A stretch of DNA of 64,000 nucleotides, taken from positions 62,001 to 126,000 of the forward strand of contig NZ_JBHLWI010000007.1 in the NCBI RefSeq assembly GCF_042432905.1, in the 5' to 3' direction. The notes below the pieces were generated by a model. That model worked only from the letters and a program-made list of their open reading frames with translations. It had not been told where the DNA came from and made no database searches. Origin of the DNA: Fontibacter flavus (GTDB lineage: Bacteria > Bacteroidota > Bacteroidia > Cytophagales > Cyclobacteriaceae). The stretch's first letter is position 1. Each line of letters begins with the position of its first letter. Below are positions 1 through 9,586 of the stretch, one piece after another. Both the position numbers and the translations under genes were made by a program.

Positions 1-48
1 TACTGATAATTTTTTTGACATTTTAAACTCCATTAATCATTGTACCTG

Positions 49-86
49 ATAATCAATAAAAAAACCAGGCCATAAGACCTGGTTTA
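49..86 (-). terminator. Rho-independent terminator of purL
   Basis: An 8-bp perfect stem (AAACCAGG at 62-69 pairing with CCTGGTTT at 78-85) with an 8-nt loop lies just past the purL stop codon. Read on the minus strand, the stem is followed by a run of about seven U residues, the usual form of an intrinsic terminator. Confidence 0.8.
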
Positions 87-92
87 AGATGA

Positions 93-3000
93 TTATGAAT
101 TATTACTTACCCATTGATAAGCATTCACGAATGCCTCCACCCATGGGGTAATTTCTTCATTTTTTCTTTCCTCCGGATAATGTGCCCAGTTCCAAGGTTT
201 CAATGAACGCTCGATGTGTGGCATAATCGCCAAATGTCTACCATCTTCTGATGCGATACCTGCCACAGCATAATCCGATCCATTTGGATTTCCGGGATAA
301 GCTTCATAAGAATAAGTCATACCAATATGGTAAGCCGATTTTGTTTTTGGTAATTGGAATTTACCTTCTCCGTGGGCAATCCATACGCCAAGCCTTTGAC
401 CTGCCAAGCTCTTCAACATGACAGTATTGTTTTCAGGAATGCTCACATTGACAAAACCTGATTCAAATTTATGACTTGCATTATGTAGCATTTTTGGACG
501 TTCATCATGTTCCGATGCTACCAGTCCCAATTCCACCATCAATTGGCAGCCATTACATACGCCTAAGCTTAGGGTATCTTTTCTGGCATAGAAATTATCC
601 AAAGCCTGCTTGGCTTTCTCATTATAAAGGAAAGCACCGGCCCATCCTTTTGCAGACCCTAATACATCAGAGTTAGAGAATCCACCCACAAAAACTATCA
701 TCTGCACATCTTCCAAATTTTCTCTTCCCGTAATCAGATCGGTCATATGCACATCCTTTACATCAAATCCTGCCAACCACAAAGCATAAGCCATCTCTCT
801 ATCGCCATTCACACCTTTTTCACGGATAATGGCAGCCCTTTTTCCAGAGAGAGTTCTTCTGTATGGATTCAAGCCAAAAGCATCTAAAGTACCATGCCAG
901 CTAGTCCCAAATTGGTATTGCAAAGGCTGAACCTTATAATGATTGAACCTGTCCAAAGCCAATTTTTCACCACTTTGCTTTCTGTCAAGCAAATAGGAAG
1001 ACTTAAACCATGTGTCCCTCATTTCAGCTACCTGCAAACTCAGGTCGGTTCCAATCAACTCTACTTGACCATCTAATGTGACGTCAGCAATTGAGGTATA
1101 GGTGATTCCATGATTCTCGAGGACAGCTCTTGTCCTTTCAATATTTTTAACCTGGATTAAGACACCTGGATTTTCTGCAAAAAGTGCTTTAACCAAGTCT
1201 CTTTCTGCCAAACGGTCCAGTTTTACTTTCAAACCTATTTGGGTAGAAGGGAAACACATTTCCAACAAAGCAGTAATCAAACCTCCGGAAGAAATATCAT
1301 GTCCTGCCAGGATTTCACCTTTTTCAATCAACTTCTGAACTACCATAAAGGCTGTTCCAAAGTACTGGCTATCCTTTACGTCCGGAGTTTCATTGCCCAC
1401 TGTATTAAGAATCTGCGCAAAACTGGATCCTCCCAGTTTGGCAGTATCCTTTGAAAAGTCTATATAATAAATCTTACTTCCTGCTATCGGTTTCAAATCA
1501 GGAGATACCGTCAATACCGGATTTGAACATTCTCCAACAGTAGAAATGATAACTGTTCCAGGTGAATAAACTGTTTTCCCTCCAGGATACTTTTGTGTCA
1601 TAGAAAGCGAATCCTTTCCGGTAGGCACATTAATGCCCAAGTCAATGGCAAATTCAGAAATAGCTTCTACTGCTCTGTACAACCTGTCATTTTCACCAGG
1701 GTTTTTGGCCGGCCACATCCAGTTGGCACTCAAGGAAACTCCCTGCAATCCATCTGTAATCGGCGCCCAAACCAAATTGGTCAATGCTTCCGCAATTGCC
1801 AACCGGGACCCTGCTTCAGGATTCGCCAATGCGGCCACAGGAGCATGTCCAATGGATGTAGCTATTCCCTTCTGACCGGTAAAATCCAAAGCCATCACAG
1901 CAACATCATTTAAAGGAAGTTGGATTTCCCCTGTCGTCTGTTGTTTGGCAACACGACCGGTTACCGAACGGTCCACTTTATTGGTCAACCAATCCTTGCA
2001 GGCCACTGCTTCTAATTGCAATACATCCTGAATATAGGACTTCAGCTGATCTGCCGAATAATTGGGTTCAGCAAATTTCGTCTTCTGTGGTTTATCTTCT
2101 AAAACTGTCTTAGGTGAACTGCCAAACATGTAAGCCAGATCCCAATCCACTGGTTTCTCGCCTGTTTGCTGGTTTTCAAACTTGAAATGCATATCGCCAG
2201 TGGTTTCACCCACGACATAAAATGGAGCTCTTTCTCTTTCCGCAATGCGTTGTAAAACTTCTACATCCTTTTCTTTTACCACCAAGCCCATTCTTTCCTG
2301 GGATTCATTCCCAATGATTTCCTTGGCGGATAAAGTTGGATCTCCAACTGGTAATTTTTCCAAATGGATGGTTCCACCGGTACTTTCCACCAATTCAGAA
2401 AGACAGTTTAAGTGGCCTCCTGCCCCATGGTCGTGTATAGAAACAATCGGGTTCTCATGACTCTCTGCCATAGCACGGATGACATTGGAAACCCTCTTTT
2501 GCATTTCAGGATTTGAACGTTGAATAGCGTTCAATTCAATCGCATTGGAAAATTCACCTGTAGCAACAGAAGATACAGCGCTACCGCCCATACCTATACG
2601 GTAATTGTCACCACCCATGATTATGATTTTATCACCTTTGTTCGGCTCGTTCTTTTTGGCATATTCTTTTCTTGTAAAACCTATACCACCGGCCAACATG
2701 ATGACTTTATCAAAGCCATGAGACTTGTCATTTTCTTCATGTTCAAATGTCAAAACAGAACCACAGATCAAAGGCTGTCCGAATTTGTTACCAAAATCAC
2801 TGGCTCCATTGGAAGCTTTGATCAGGATATCCATTGGAGTCTGGTACAACCATTTTCTCTCGGTTAAATTTTTCTCCCAGCTTCTACCCTTTTCTGATCT
2901 TGGATAGGAAGTCATATAGACCGCCGTACCAGCCAAGGGAATCGATGCTGTCCCTCCTGCCAACCTGTCCCTGATTTCACCTCCTGAACCGGTAGCGGCT

Positions 3001-3776
3001 CCGTTGAATGGCTCCACAGTTGTAGGGAAATTATGGGTTTCAGCTTTCAGTGAAATGACTGTTTCGATTGTTTCTGGTTCGAAGAAATCCGGTTTGTCCT
3101 GGGTTTTTGGAGCAAACTGCTGAGCTTTTGGACCTTCTATAAATGCCACATTATCCTTGTATGCCGAAACAATCCTATTGGGATGTCTTTTGGATGTTTC
3201 TTTGATCAATTGAAAAAGTGTTTTTTCCTTCTCTTCGCCATTAATCACAAAGGAACCATTAAAAATTTTGTGTCGACAATGCTCGGAATTGACTTGGCTA
3301 AATCCAAAAACCTCAGAATCTGTCAAAGGTCTCCCTAGTTGTTCGCTGACACCTTCCAAATATTCTACTTCCTCATCACTAAGCGCCAAACCTTCTTTTT
3401 GATTGTATGCTTTTATATCTAACACCTGAACTATTGGCTCCGGTTGTAAATGGATATCAAATATGTCCTGATCCAAACCCTCATATGCTTTTTGTAACAT
3501 GGGATCAATCTGGTCTGTATCTTTGATCGGATAATATTCCTCTATTCGCTGAATGCCCTGAATACCCATATTGAGGGTTATTTCCACAGCATTAGTGGAC
3601 CAAGGAGTGATCATTTCTTTTCTTGGACCGGCAAATTTCCCTTCCACCTTATCAGTGCTTAGGGGTTTTGCTTCTCCGAAAAGCCAAATGAGTTTGTCAA
3701 TATCCTGTTGGTTAATTGGGCGATGTGCCTGAACTGCATAAATCAGGTCTTTGGGGGATTGGAAAAAGAGGATCAT
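93..3776 (-). CDS. purL: Phosphoribosylformylglycinamidine synthase (single-chain PurL)
   Basis: ATP-dependent conversion of FGAR plus glutamine to FGAM, the fourth step of de novo purine synthesis, in the cytosol. At 1227 residues it is the long single-chain form: N-terminal PurS-like region, two AIR-synthase-like halves (motifs SEHCRH and KAETHNFP in the first half) and a C-terminal class I glutaminase domain. The nucleophile is the first Cys of GVCNGC (about residue 1074), with the His and Glu of PHIER (about 1187 and 1189) completing the triad. The open frame begins 12 codons upstream at 3812, but a -7 box (TACCTTTG, minus strand, 3810-3817) overlaps that point, so I start at MILFFQSP (3776). 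It stands alone, divergent from the helicase at 4068. purD lies about 50 kb away, so purine genes are not clustered here. Confidence 0.97.
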   Translation of the reverse strand: MILFFQSPKDLIYAVQAHRPINQQDIDKLIWLFGEAKPLSTDKVEGKFAGPRKEMITPWSTNAVEITLNMGIQGIQRIEEYYPIKDTDQIDPMLQKAYEGLDQDIFDIHLQPEPIVQVLDIKAYNQKEGLALSDEEVEYLEGVSEQLGRPLTDSEVFGFSQVNSEHCRHKIFNGSFVINGEEKEKTLFQLIKETSKRHPNRIVSAYKDNVAFIEGPKAQQFAPKTQDKPDFFEPETIETVISLKAETHNFPTTVEPFNGAATGSGGEIRDRLAGGTASIPLAGTAVYMTSYPRSEKGRSWEKNLTERKWLYQTPMDILIKASNGASDFGNKFGQPLICGSVLTFEHEENDKSHGFDKVIMLAGGIGFTRKEYAKKNEPNKGDKIIIMGGDNYRIGMGGSAVSSVATGEFSNAIELNAIQRSNPEMQKRVSNVIRAMAESHENPIVSIHDHGAGGHLNCLSELVESTGGTIHLEKLPVGDPTLSAKEIIGNESQERMGLVVKEKDVEVLQRIAERERAPFYVVGETTGDMHFKFENQQTGEKPVDWDLAYMFGSSPKTVLEDKPQKTKFAEPNYSADQLKSYIQDVLQLEAVACKDWLTNKVDRSVTGRVAKQQTTGEIQLPLNDVAVMALDFTGQKGIATSIGHAPVAALANPEAGSRLAIAEALTNLVWAPITDGLQGVSLSANWMWPAKNPGENDRLYRAVEAISEFAIDLGINVPTGKDSLSMTQKYPGGKTVYSPGTVIISTVGECSNPVLTVSPDLKPIAGSKIYYIDFSKDTAKLGGSSFAQILNTVGNETPDVKDSQYFGTAFMVVQKLIEKGEILAGHDISSGGLITALLEMCFPSTQIGLKVKLDRLAERDLVKALFAENPGVLIQVKNIERTRAVLENHGITYTSIADVTLDGQVELIGTDLSLQVAEMRDTWFKSSYLLDRKQSGEKLALDRFNHYKVQPLQYQFGTSWHGTLDAFGLNPYRRTLSGKRAAIIREKGVNGDREMAYALWLAGFDVKDVHMTDLITGRENLEDVQMIVFVGGFSNSDVLGSAKGWAGAFLYNEKAKQALDNFYARKDTLSLGVCNGCQLMVELGLVASEHDERPKMLHNASHKFESGFVNVSIPENNTVMLKSLAGQRLGVWIAHGEGKFQLPKTKSAYHIGMTYSYEAYPGNPNGSDYAVAGIASEDGRHLAIMPHIERSLKPWNWAHYPEERKNEEITPWVEAFVNAYQWVSNNS

Positions 3777-3809
3777 GTGAAGTTTTTTGAAGCCTTTTTT
3801 ATGAAGAGA

Positions 3810-3817
3810 CAAAGGTA
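3810..3817 (-). promoter_or_regulatory. -7 box of the purL promoter (TACCTTTG)
   Basis: Exact match to the Bacteroidota -7 consensus TAnnTTTG on the minus strand, 34 bp upstream of the chosen purL start. No convincing -33 TTG at the usual spacing was found. The same octamer precedes the genes starting at 11167 and 51560. Confidence 0.6.
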
Positions 3818-3932
3818 GCTATTTGAAAGGAAAGGTAAAAGGAGGAATATTGAATCAAACCGCCAAAAATCAAAGATGCTTAAATGAAATGGAGGCATAC
3901 GAAGTCAGGATTGGTCTGAAAATTCCATTAGA

Positions 3933-3963
3933 GTGACAATCCGGAGAAAAATACGTATATTTG
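3933..3963 (+). promoter_or_regulatory. Promoter of the RhlE-like helicase (GTGAC ... TATATTTG)
   Basis: A -7 box TATATTTG (3956-3963) fits TAnnTTTG, with a weak -33-like GTGAC at 3933-3937 and about 20 bp between. Transcription would begin near 3968-3970 and give a leader of roughly 100 nt before the ATG at 4068. The longest open frame starts at GTG 3933, which is part of this promoter. The divergent gap 3777-4067 holds only this element and the purL promoter. Confidence 0.6.
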
Positions 3964-4067
3964 CATCACTTTGTAAAAAGAAACGGCAAGTTGTAGGCCG
4001 GTTTTATTCAAATTCTCAGGCTGCCCAAGAATTTACAACATCTTTTCAGCCACCCCACACCCGCCCA

Positions 4068-5273
4068 ATGGCATTTCAACAACTTAATTTAATTGAACCT
4101 ATCCTCAAGGCACTGGCCAAGGAAGGTTACACCAACCCAACTCCTATTCAAGCACAGGCAATTCCATTGGCATTGAACGGGAATGATGTTTTGGGTTGCG
4201 CACAAACAGGAACCGGTAAAACAGCCGCCTTCTCTATTCCCATCATCCAGTTACTGGCCAACCAAAAACAAAGGAAGCCGGGCATCAAAGCGTTAATCCT
4301 TACCCCAACAAGGGAACTGGCGATACAAATCGATGAAAGTATTGCGGCATATAGTGCCTTTGCACAGATCAAACACACGGTAATTTTTGGGGGAGTATCC
4401 CAATTGCACCAAACAAATGCCTTAAAAAGAGGGGTTGATATATTAGTTGCGACCCCTGGAAGACTCCTTGACTTGATCAATCAAAAGTATATTGACCTGC
4501 GCCAACTCGAGTTTTTCGTCTTGGATGAAGCAGATCGTATGCTGGACATGGGATTCATCCATGATGTCAAAAAAATCATAGCGCTTTTACCACAAAAGCG
4601 TCAGACCATGTTTTTCTCTGCCACAATGCCTCCTGAAATCCAAAAGTTGGCTGATAGCTTGTTGAAAAATCCAAAACTGGTTGAAGTAACCCCTCCTTCT
4701 ACGACTGTAGAGAAAATTGATCAAAGGCTTTATTACACCAACAAAAATGACAAAGCCAAACTCTTGCTTCATTTATTGAAAACTGAAGGGATAGGATCAG
4801 CTTTGGTCTTTACGAGAACCAAGCATGGTGCAGACAGAGTGGTCAAAGTCCTGCTAAAAGAAAACATCAAAGCTGCCGCCATCCATGGCAATAAAAGCCA
4901 AAATGCCAGACAGAATGCATTAAGTGGATTTAAGTCTGGAAAGTTGCGCATTCTGGTCGCCACAGATATCGCAGCTAGAGGAATTGACATCGACGAACTG
5001 GCAAACGTCTTCAATTACGATTTGCCCAATATTCCTGAAACTTACGTTCACCGTATCGGCAGAACAGGTCGGGCAGGAAATTCAGGGATGGCAATCTCTT
5101 TCTGCGATCAGGAAACAATCAAAGAATTGACCGATATTCAAAAACTTATCGGAATCAAGATCCCAGTGGTTGAAGAGCATCCATTTCAGATGGAAGGTGG
5201 AAGGGCTGCCGCTAAACCGGAATCAAAAAAACCAGCTAGAAACAACAATAACAGAAGATTTCAAAGGAGATAA
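4068..5273 (+). CDS. DEAD-box RNA helicase, RhlE-like
   Basis: ATP-dependent RNA helicase of the kind acting in ribosome assembly or RNA decay. From the chosen start it has 401 residues: Q-motif region (TPIQAQAIP), Walker A AQTGTGKT (about 45-52), PTREL, the DEAD box (about 153-156), SAT, and the C-terminal motif HRIGRTGRAG. It ends in a short basic tail rich in Lys, Arg and Asn that probably binds RNA. I start at MAFQQLNL (4068) because the 45-residue upstream extension overlaps the promoter at 3933-3963. The roughly 100-nt leader could be regulatory, as leaders of cold-induced helicase genes often are, but I see no defined motif in it. RhlE is the best family fit; the exact paralogue is uncertain. 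Confidence 0.92.
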   Translation: MAFQQLNLIEPILKALAKEGYTNPTPIQAQAIPLALNGNDVLGCAQTGTGKTAAFSIPIIQLLANQKQRKPGIKALILTPTRELAIQIDESIAAYSAFAQIKHTVIFGGVSQLHQTNALKRGVDILVATPGRLLDLINQKYIDLRQLEFFVLDEADRMLDMGFIHDVKKIIALLPQKRQTMFFSATMPPEIQKLADSLLKNPKLVEVTPPSTTVEKIDQRLYYTNKNDKAKLLLHLLKTEGIGSALVFTRTKHGADRVVKVLLKENIKAAAIHGNKSQNARQNALSGFKSGKLRILVATDIAARGIDIDELANVFNYDLPNIPETYVHRIGRTGRAGNSGMAISFCDQETIKELTDIQKLIGIKIPVVEEHPFQMEGGRAAAKPESKKPARNNNNRRFQRR

Positions 5274-5305
5274 ATAATCATTGGATTTTGGCTAAAAGCA
5301 AATTT

Positions 5306-5362
5306 ACCAGTTACTTATCTTCAAATAGTTTAAAGGCATACTTTTGAAGATGGGTAACTGGT
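5306..5362 (+). terminator. Long hairpin after the RhlE-like helicase gene
   Basis: Two 20-nt arms (5306-5325 and 5343-5362) pair throughout with two G-U wobbles around a 17-nt loop, followed by a short T-rich run (ATTTTTAT). It lies 33 nt past the helicase stop codon. It is probably the terminator, although the stem is long for one. The rest of the gap to 5536 shows nothing I can interpret. Confidence 0.55.
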
Positions 5363-5536
5363 ATTTTTATGATTATCAGAGAATATCCCAGCAGATCCTT
5401 ATTATAGGGTATCAGAATTCATTATGGCTGAATACCTTACTTATAAACTCTCGGCAAATATTTGGTTTGTCCCAATATTGAGGAAATACAAAAAATATTT
5501 CATCCCAACCTTAAACCCAGTGAACCAAGTTCCTTT

Positions 5537-6373
5537 TTATATCCTTTCCTTTAACCAGTTCAGGATATCATCCATTACTTTCTCCTTTTCAAATTCATTG
5601 AGAAGCTCATGATATAGCCCAGGGTACTTTTTGAAGGTTTTATCCAGTGAGGATATTTGAACGAAAAACTGCTCTGTTCCTTTCGGATTAGTAAGCCCAT
5701 CTTCGCTGCCATGAAGCATCAAAACTGGATGCTTAAAGCTTTTTGAACCAGATTCAATTTTTTTCATCATCCTCAGTAACTCATATCCTGTACGGGCAGG
5801 AACGGCCTCGTGGTATACCAAAGGATCATCATCATATTTGCGGACTTCCTCCGGATCATGAGATATTTTGGTACTATCCAATTGAAGCACCTTGAGTTTT
5901 GGCATAATTTTGCTGACGATTGAAGAAGCTGCAATCAATAATTTAGAAACATCATCAGCTGGTTTTAAAGCTGCTGCACTGAGGATAATCCCCTTTGCTT
6001 CTGGATTATATTCCAGCGTATAGGCAGCTACTAATCCTCCCCCCATGCTGTGACCAAAAATAAAAGAAGGTATACCTGGGAAATAAGCTTTAACTTTTCC
6101 AAATAAAGCATTTATATCCTTTAAGTAATCCTCATAATTATCAAAATATACTGTAGGTTTAGGTAAAGATGATTTTCCATGTCCACGGCCATCAAAAGTA
6201 AAAACGGCAATATCCTGGTCCACTAACTTTTGTACAAAATGGCTATATCTTGAACTATGTTCACCTAGGCCATGAACTAAAAACAAAGAAGCTTTGGCTT
6301 CTTCAGGCATCCAAGCCTGTAAATACAATTCAAATTGATCGTGTGTGGTATATTTTGTTTCAAAATGTTTCAT
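5537..6373 (-). CDS. Alpha/beta hydrolase, monoacylglycerol-lipase-like (Hydrolase_4)
   Basis: Serine hydrolase of 278 residues. It has the early HG motif (LVHGLGEHSSRY), a GRGHGKS strand-turn, the nucleophile elbow GHSMGG (Ser about 109), an acid in HGSEDGLTN (Asp about 225) and the catalytic His in GLYHELLNE (about 255). The pattern matches bacterial lysophospholipase/monoglyceride lipases. No signal peptide is seen, so it is likely cytosolic. The open frame begins at 6400, inside the neighbouring gene; starting at MKHFETKY (6373) leaves a 4-nt gap to the stop of the upstream gene, which fits a two-gene operon. The substrate is unknown. Confidence 0.85.
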   Translation of the reverse strand: MKHFETKYTTHDQFELYLQAWMPEEAKASLFLVHGLGEHSSRYSHFVQKLVDQDIAVFTFDGRGHGKSSLPKPTVYFDNYEDYLKDINALFGKVKAYFPGIPSFIFGHSMGGGLVAAYTLEYNPEAKGIILSAAALKPADDVSKLLIAASSIVSKIMPKLKVLQLDSTKISHDPEEVRKYDDDPLVYHEAVPARTGYELLRMMKKIESGSKSFKHPVLMLHGSEDGLTNPKGTEQFFVQISSLDKTFKKYPGLYHELLNEFEKEKVMDDILNWLKERI

Positions 6374-6377
6374 CCAA

Positions 6378-7274
6378 TTAATTTGATTTGTTTTTTCCAA
6401 TAGGGACTGTCAGGCCTAACCAGGGTACCGCTACGAAACTATCGCTGTAGCCTGTAACAGGAAATGCCAGTCCATAATCCAAACCTACTTCACCGATTAT
6501 TGACCTTCCTCCAAAAGAAATCAATCCAAAAGTATCACTACCTGTATTGAGGATATAATTTTCAGTCAGCAAATATCCTCTTGGACCTACCCTTGTCATC
6601 CCACTGATGGTGATGGTTGGGCTATTGGCAATACCGCCATCTGCAAATCCCCAACCCAAACCCAAAGTAATATTCTGATCCTTATTGCCAAAGGTATTGA
6701 CCCCATAAAGAATCCCAAAGGCTCCACCTTCACCAATGACTGTTCCGACCAAGGCCCCAGCTCCTAAGTTATACTTATCTTTCACAATAGGGATAGATAC
6801 TTTGGGATTCACCCATACCGGCGTGGATGCTCCGGCAAACAAAAACAATGGGACTGTACCTACTGAGAAAGAAAAATTATCCGAAACACCAAATGTAAAC
6901 TGATTGAAAAATATCCATACATTTTGATAGTAAGCTTCTCCCCGCTTTATTCCATAGCCGTTTGGTGCAAAAAAATACCGGGTAGATTGTGGGTTTTCGA
7001 ACCATAATTTTCCATCCTTAATTCTTGCTGCACTGATAATCTCTCTGGATTGAATATCAATTTTTTGGATGGAAATCTCTCCAAATTTCTCAGTGATCAA
7101 AATGATTTTTTGATCATCTTCTGTAAAAACCTCACCGATAAACTCATTGCCATCCTTGGTTTTGATCCTAACAAGAATTGGTTCTGACTGGGTTTCCTGG
7201 GCCTTCAATATCAAGGTTGGTAAAATCAAAAAAAGAAGGATAAGTCCAAATGAAATAATTGTAGTTGTCTTCAT
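6378..7274 (-). CDS. Exported beta-rich protein of unknown function
   Basis: 298 residues with a clear N-terminal signal peptide (charged start, about 20 hydrophobic residues, cleavage probably after LKAQ). Residues about 30-75 resemble a small beta domain that often precedes such proteins (IKTKDGNEFIGEV, LITEKFGEISIQK). The remainder is Gly- and aromatic-rich with alternating residues, suggesting an outer-membrane or periplasmic beta structure. It lies directly upstream of the hydrolase on the same transcript (4-nt gap). I do not recognise a named family and assign no function. Confidence 0.7.
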   Translation of the reverse strand: MKTTTIISFGLILLFLILPTLILKAQETQSEPILVRIKTKDGNEFIGEVFTEDDQKIILITEKFGEISIQKIDIQSREIISAARIKDGKLWFENPQSTRYFFAPNGYGIKRGEAYYQNVWIFFNQFTFGVSDNFSFSVGTVPLFLFAGASTPVWVNPKVSIPIVKDKYNLGAGALVGTVIGEGGAFGILYGVNTFGNKDQNITLGLGWGFADGGIANSPTITISGMTRVGPRGYLLTENYILNTGSDTFGLISFGGRSIIGEVGLDYGLAFPVTGYSDSFVAVPWLGLTVPIGKNKSN

Positions 7275-7588
7275 AATAGTATGTGGTTAAAAGTTGTATC
7301 AATTTAAGGTGAAATTCTACAAAAAACAATATACCATTTCCTTCAATAATTCTAGTACAACTATCGTCTTCTATTAAAAAAATGAAGGGGGAAACTTAAG
7401 ACTGACAGCCTTGTTAATTCCCCCTTTATTTTTCACAAAAGCCAGGATATTTTTATATATACCCTGATAAAGAAAAGGCCTATCAGTTCTTTAACCTTGT
7501 TAAACCTTTTCAATTAAAATCAATACGCAACACTAAAATTCAATTCTAGTTTCAATCAATTCAGACATGATCAAACACTTGAATTAAA
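7275..7588. other. 314-bp intergenic gap
   Basis: Between the exported protein (start 7274) and menB (stop 7589), both on the minus strand. It holds one hairpin terminator (7372-7437) and otherwise AT-rich sequence. The promoter for the 7274 gene should lie in 7275-7370, but no clean TAnnTTTG box is visible there. No small gene is apparent. Confidence 0.6.
7372..7437 (-). terminator. Terminator downstream of menB, possibly bidirectional
   Basis: Nine-bp perfect stem AAGGGGGAA (7385-7393) with TTCCCCCTT (7418-7426) and a 24-nt loop. On the minus strand it is followed by seven U residues, and on the plus strand by TATTTTT. It lies about 160 nt after the menB stop and separates menB from the next minus-strand gene. 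Confidence 0.65.
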
Positions 7589-8428
7589 TTAAGGTATCCA
7601 TTTGATATTCTTAAAGTTAGGCTTTCTCTTCTCAAGGAAAGCATTTCTACCTTCTTTGGCTTCTTCTGTCATATATGCCAATCTCGTTGCTTCCCCTGCA
7701 AACACCTGCTGTCCTACCATACCATCATCGGTCAGGTTCATGGCAAACTTCAACATCTTAATGGAAGTCGGAGATTTCTCAAGGATCTCTTGGGCCCATT
7801 GATAAGCAGTATCCTCCAATTCTTCGTGTGGAATTACAGCATTGACCATCCCCATTTCATAGGCGTCCTGAGCAGAATAATTCCTTCCCAAAAAGAAGAT
7901 CTCCCTTGCCTTCTTTTGTCCAACCATTTTCGCCAAATAGGCGGAACCATACCCGCCATCAAAGCTGGTTACATCGGCATCGGTTTGTTTGAAAATTGCA
8001 TGCTCTTTACTTGCCAAGGTCAGGTCACATACTACATGTAAACTATGTCCTCCACCTACAGCCCATCCTGGCACCACGGCGATCACAACCTTAGGCATAA
8101 AACGGATCAATCTCTGTACCTCCAAAATGTTTAAGCGATGGTAACCATCATCTCCCACATACCCTTGATGCCCTCTGGCCCTTTGGTCACCACCCGAACA
8201 AAAAGAATATACACCATCTTTGGGAGAAGGGCCTTCAGCAGACAAAAGTACAACTCCTATCGATGTATCCTCTTGGGCATCGTAGAAAGCATCATAAAGT
8301 TCTGCAGTAGTTTTAGGTCTGAATGCATTTCGGACTTCAGGCCTGTTAAAAGCAATTCTGGCAACACCATTACATTTTTTATAGGTGATATCTTCGTACT
8401 CTTTAGCGATTTTCCAATGTATATCCAT
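7589..8428 (-). CDS. menB: 1,4-dihydroxy-2-naphthoyl-CoA synthase (MenB)
   Basis: Crotonase-fold enzyme that closes the second ring of naphthoquinone, turning o-succinylbenzoyl-CoA into DHNA-CoA in menaquinone synthesis. From the chosen start it has 279 residues, the normal MenB length. Seen: NRPEVRNAFRPKT near the N-terminus, FCSGGDQ, the oxyanion region PGWAVGGGHSLHVVCDLT, and the MenB-specific DVTSFDGGYGSAYLA with GRNYSAQDAYEMG. I start at MDIHWKIA (8428); the 56-residue upstream extension of the open frame has no MenB similarity and reaches into the divergent menE gene. menE is divergent, 81 bp away. Confidence 0.95.
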   Translation of the reverse strand: MDIHWKIAKEYEDITYKKCNGVARIAFNRPEVRNAFRPKTTAELYDAFYDAQEDTSIGVVLLSAEGPSPKDGVYSFCSGGDQRARGHQGYVGDDGYHRLNILEVQRLIRFMPKVVIAVVPGWAVGGGHSLHVVCDLTLASKEHAIFKQTDADVTSFDGGYGSAYLAKMVGQKKAREIFFLGRNYSAQDAYEMGMVNAVIPHEELEDTAYQWAQEILEKSPTSIKMLKFAMNLTDDGMVGQQVFAGEATRLAYMTEEAKEGRNAFLEKRKPNFKNIKWIP

Positions 8429-8509
8429 GATAAATTGATTTAAATTTTCCCTGCAAGATAACAGCCTTACAGGAAATTTGTTGATTTTTGAGTATCCGAG
8501 TTTATCAAG

Positions 8510-9586
8510 ATGGGAAAAATCATCATTCAGAATAGAGAATACAGCTTCGAGCAAATCAAAAATCAACAGTGGTCTGAACCTGACCTTTATTTTCATCAGG
8601 CCTTAACCTTCTGCCATCTATGGCTGACTGATGTTCAAGATTTTGAATTATCAACCTCTGGCTCTACTGGTGAACCAAAAACCATTACTGTTTTTCGACA
8701 GCAAATGGAAAAATCGGCGGCTGGAACAAGAGCTTTTTTTGAAATTGAACGTGGGTCAAATTTACTTTGTTGTCTCAATGTGTGGATGATTGCTGGGAAA
8801 ATGATGCTGGTAAGAGGCTTAGAATGGGATGCTACCATATATTTGGTTCAGCCAAAGGAAAACCCTCTATTAGATATTCCTGATTTCATTTCTTTTGATT
8901 TTGTGGCCATGGTACCTATGCAGGTGACCGCCTGCTTGAATGAAACGAGCACCTTAGACAAGGTAAAAAACATCAAAACCCTGATCATTGGAGGTGCACC
9001 GAGTTCCCCAAGTCTTTTACAGAAAATAACCGATTTCAAGCTAAATGCTTATCAGACCTATGGCATGACCGAAACAGTATCTCATATTGCCTTAGCCAAA
9101 ATCACCCAAGAAGCATTGACTTACACCTGCTTACCAGAAGTCAAAGTAGGTACAGACGGGGAAGGCAAGCTCTGGATTGAATCCCCTACCGCAAGAGAAA
9201 AAAGATTGTATACGAATGATATAGTCAAGATTTTGAACGATAGTCAATTCGAGTGGATTGGGAGATCTGATTTTACCATCAATTCAGGAGGTATTAAATT
9301 ACAACCAGAAATTCTGGAACCCCTGATGGCTTCCACAGTTGAAAAAATATATGGTCTCTGCAATTTTTTCCTTATTGGCAAAGAGGATGAAAAACTAGGA
9401 GAAAAAATGGTATTGGTGTTGGAACAGCCGCTTAAGAATGAATCTCAGGCACAGGATTTGTTGAATGAATTAAAAACAGTGATGAATAGGTATCATATAC
9501 CTCGTGAGATATTGATTGCTACATCATTTATGAAAACAGCTTCCGGTAAGATAAACCGACCAGCCACCTTAAAAAAAGCCAGATGA
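8510..9586 (+). CDS. menE: o-Succinylbenzoate-CoA ligase (MenE-like)
   Basis: AMP-forming acyl-CoA synthetase, 358 residues, shorter than typical MenE (about 450-490) as is common in Bacteroidota. Motifs: the P-loop-like STSGSTGEPK (about 53-62), GGAPSSP, YQTYGMTET, a GRSDFTINSGGIK hinge region and the C-terminal Lys motif KTASGKINRP. Its place opposite menB, in a two-gene menaquinone locus, supports the o-succinylbenzoate assignment; on motifs alone it could be another short AMP-binding ligase. Its last codons overlap the start of the DUF2141 gene by 4 nt (ATGA), so the two are translationally coupled. Confidence 0.85.
   Translation: MGKIIIQNREYSFEQIKNQQWSEPDLYFHQALTFCHLWLTDVQDFELSTSGSTGEPKTITVFRQQMEKSAAGTRAFFEIERGSNLLCCLNVWMIAGKMMLVRGLEWDATIYLVQPKENPLLDIPDFISFDFVAMVPMQVTACLNETSTLDKVKNIKTLIIGGAPSSPSLLQKITDFKLNAYQTYGMTETVSHIALAKITQEALTYTCLPEVKVGTDGEGKLWIESPTAREKRLYTNDIVKILNDSQFEWIGRSDFTINSGGIKLQPEILEPLMASTVEKIYGLCNFFLIGKEDEKLGEKMVLVLEQPLKNESQAQDLLNELKTVMNRYHIPREILIATSFMKTASGKINRPATLKKAR

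Noticed and set aside
1593..1913. Open frames on the strand opposite purL
   Set aside because: They are shadows of a well-conserved gene; no domain, no promoter. The same holds for similar frames opposite or within other large genes.
3777..3812. 12-codon N-terminal extension of purL
   Set aside because: It is overlapped by the -7 box TACCTTTG at 3810-3817, and the family starts at MILFFQSP-like sequence.
8429..8596. 56-codon extension of menB
   Set aside because: No MenB similarity and it covers the divergent menE start at 8510.
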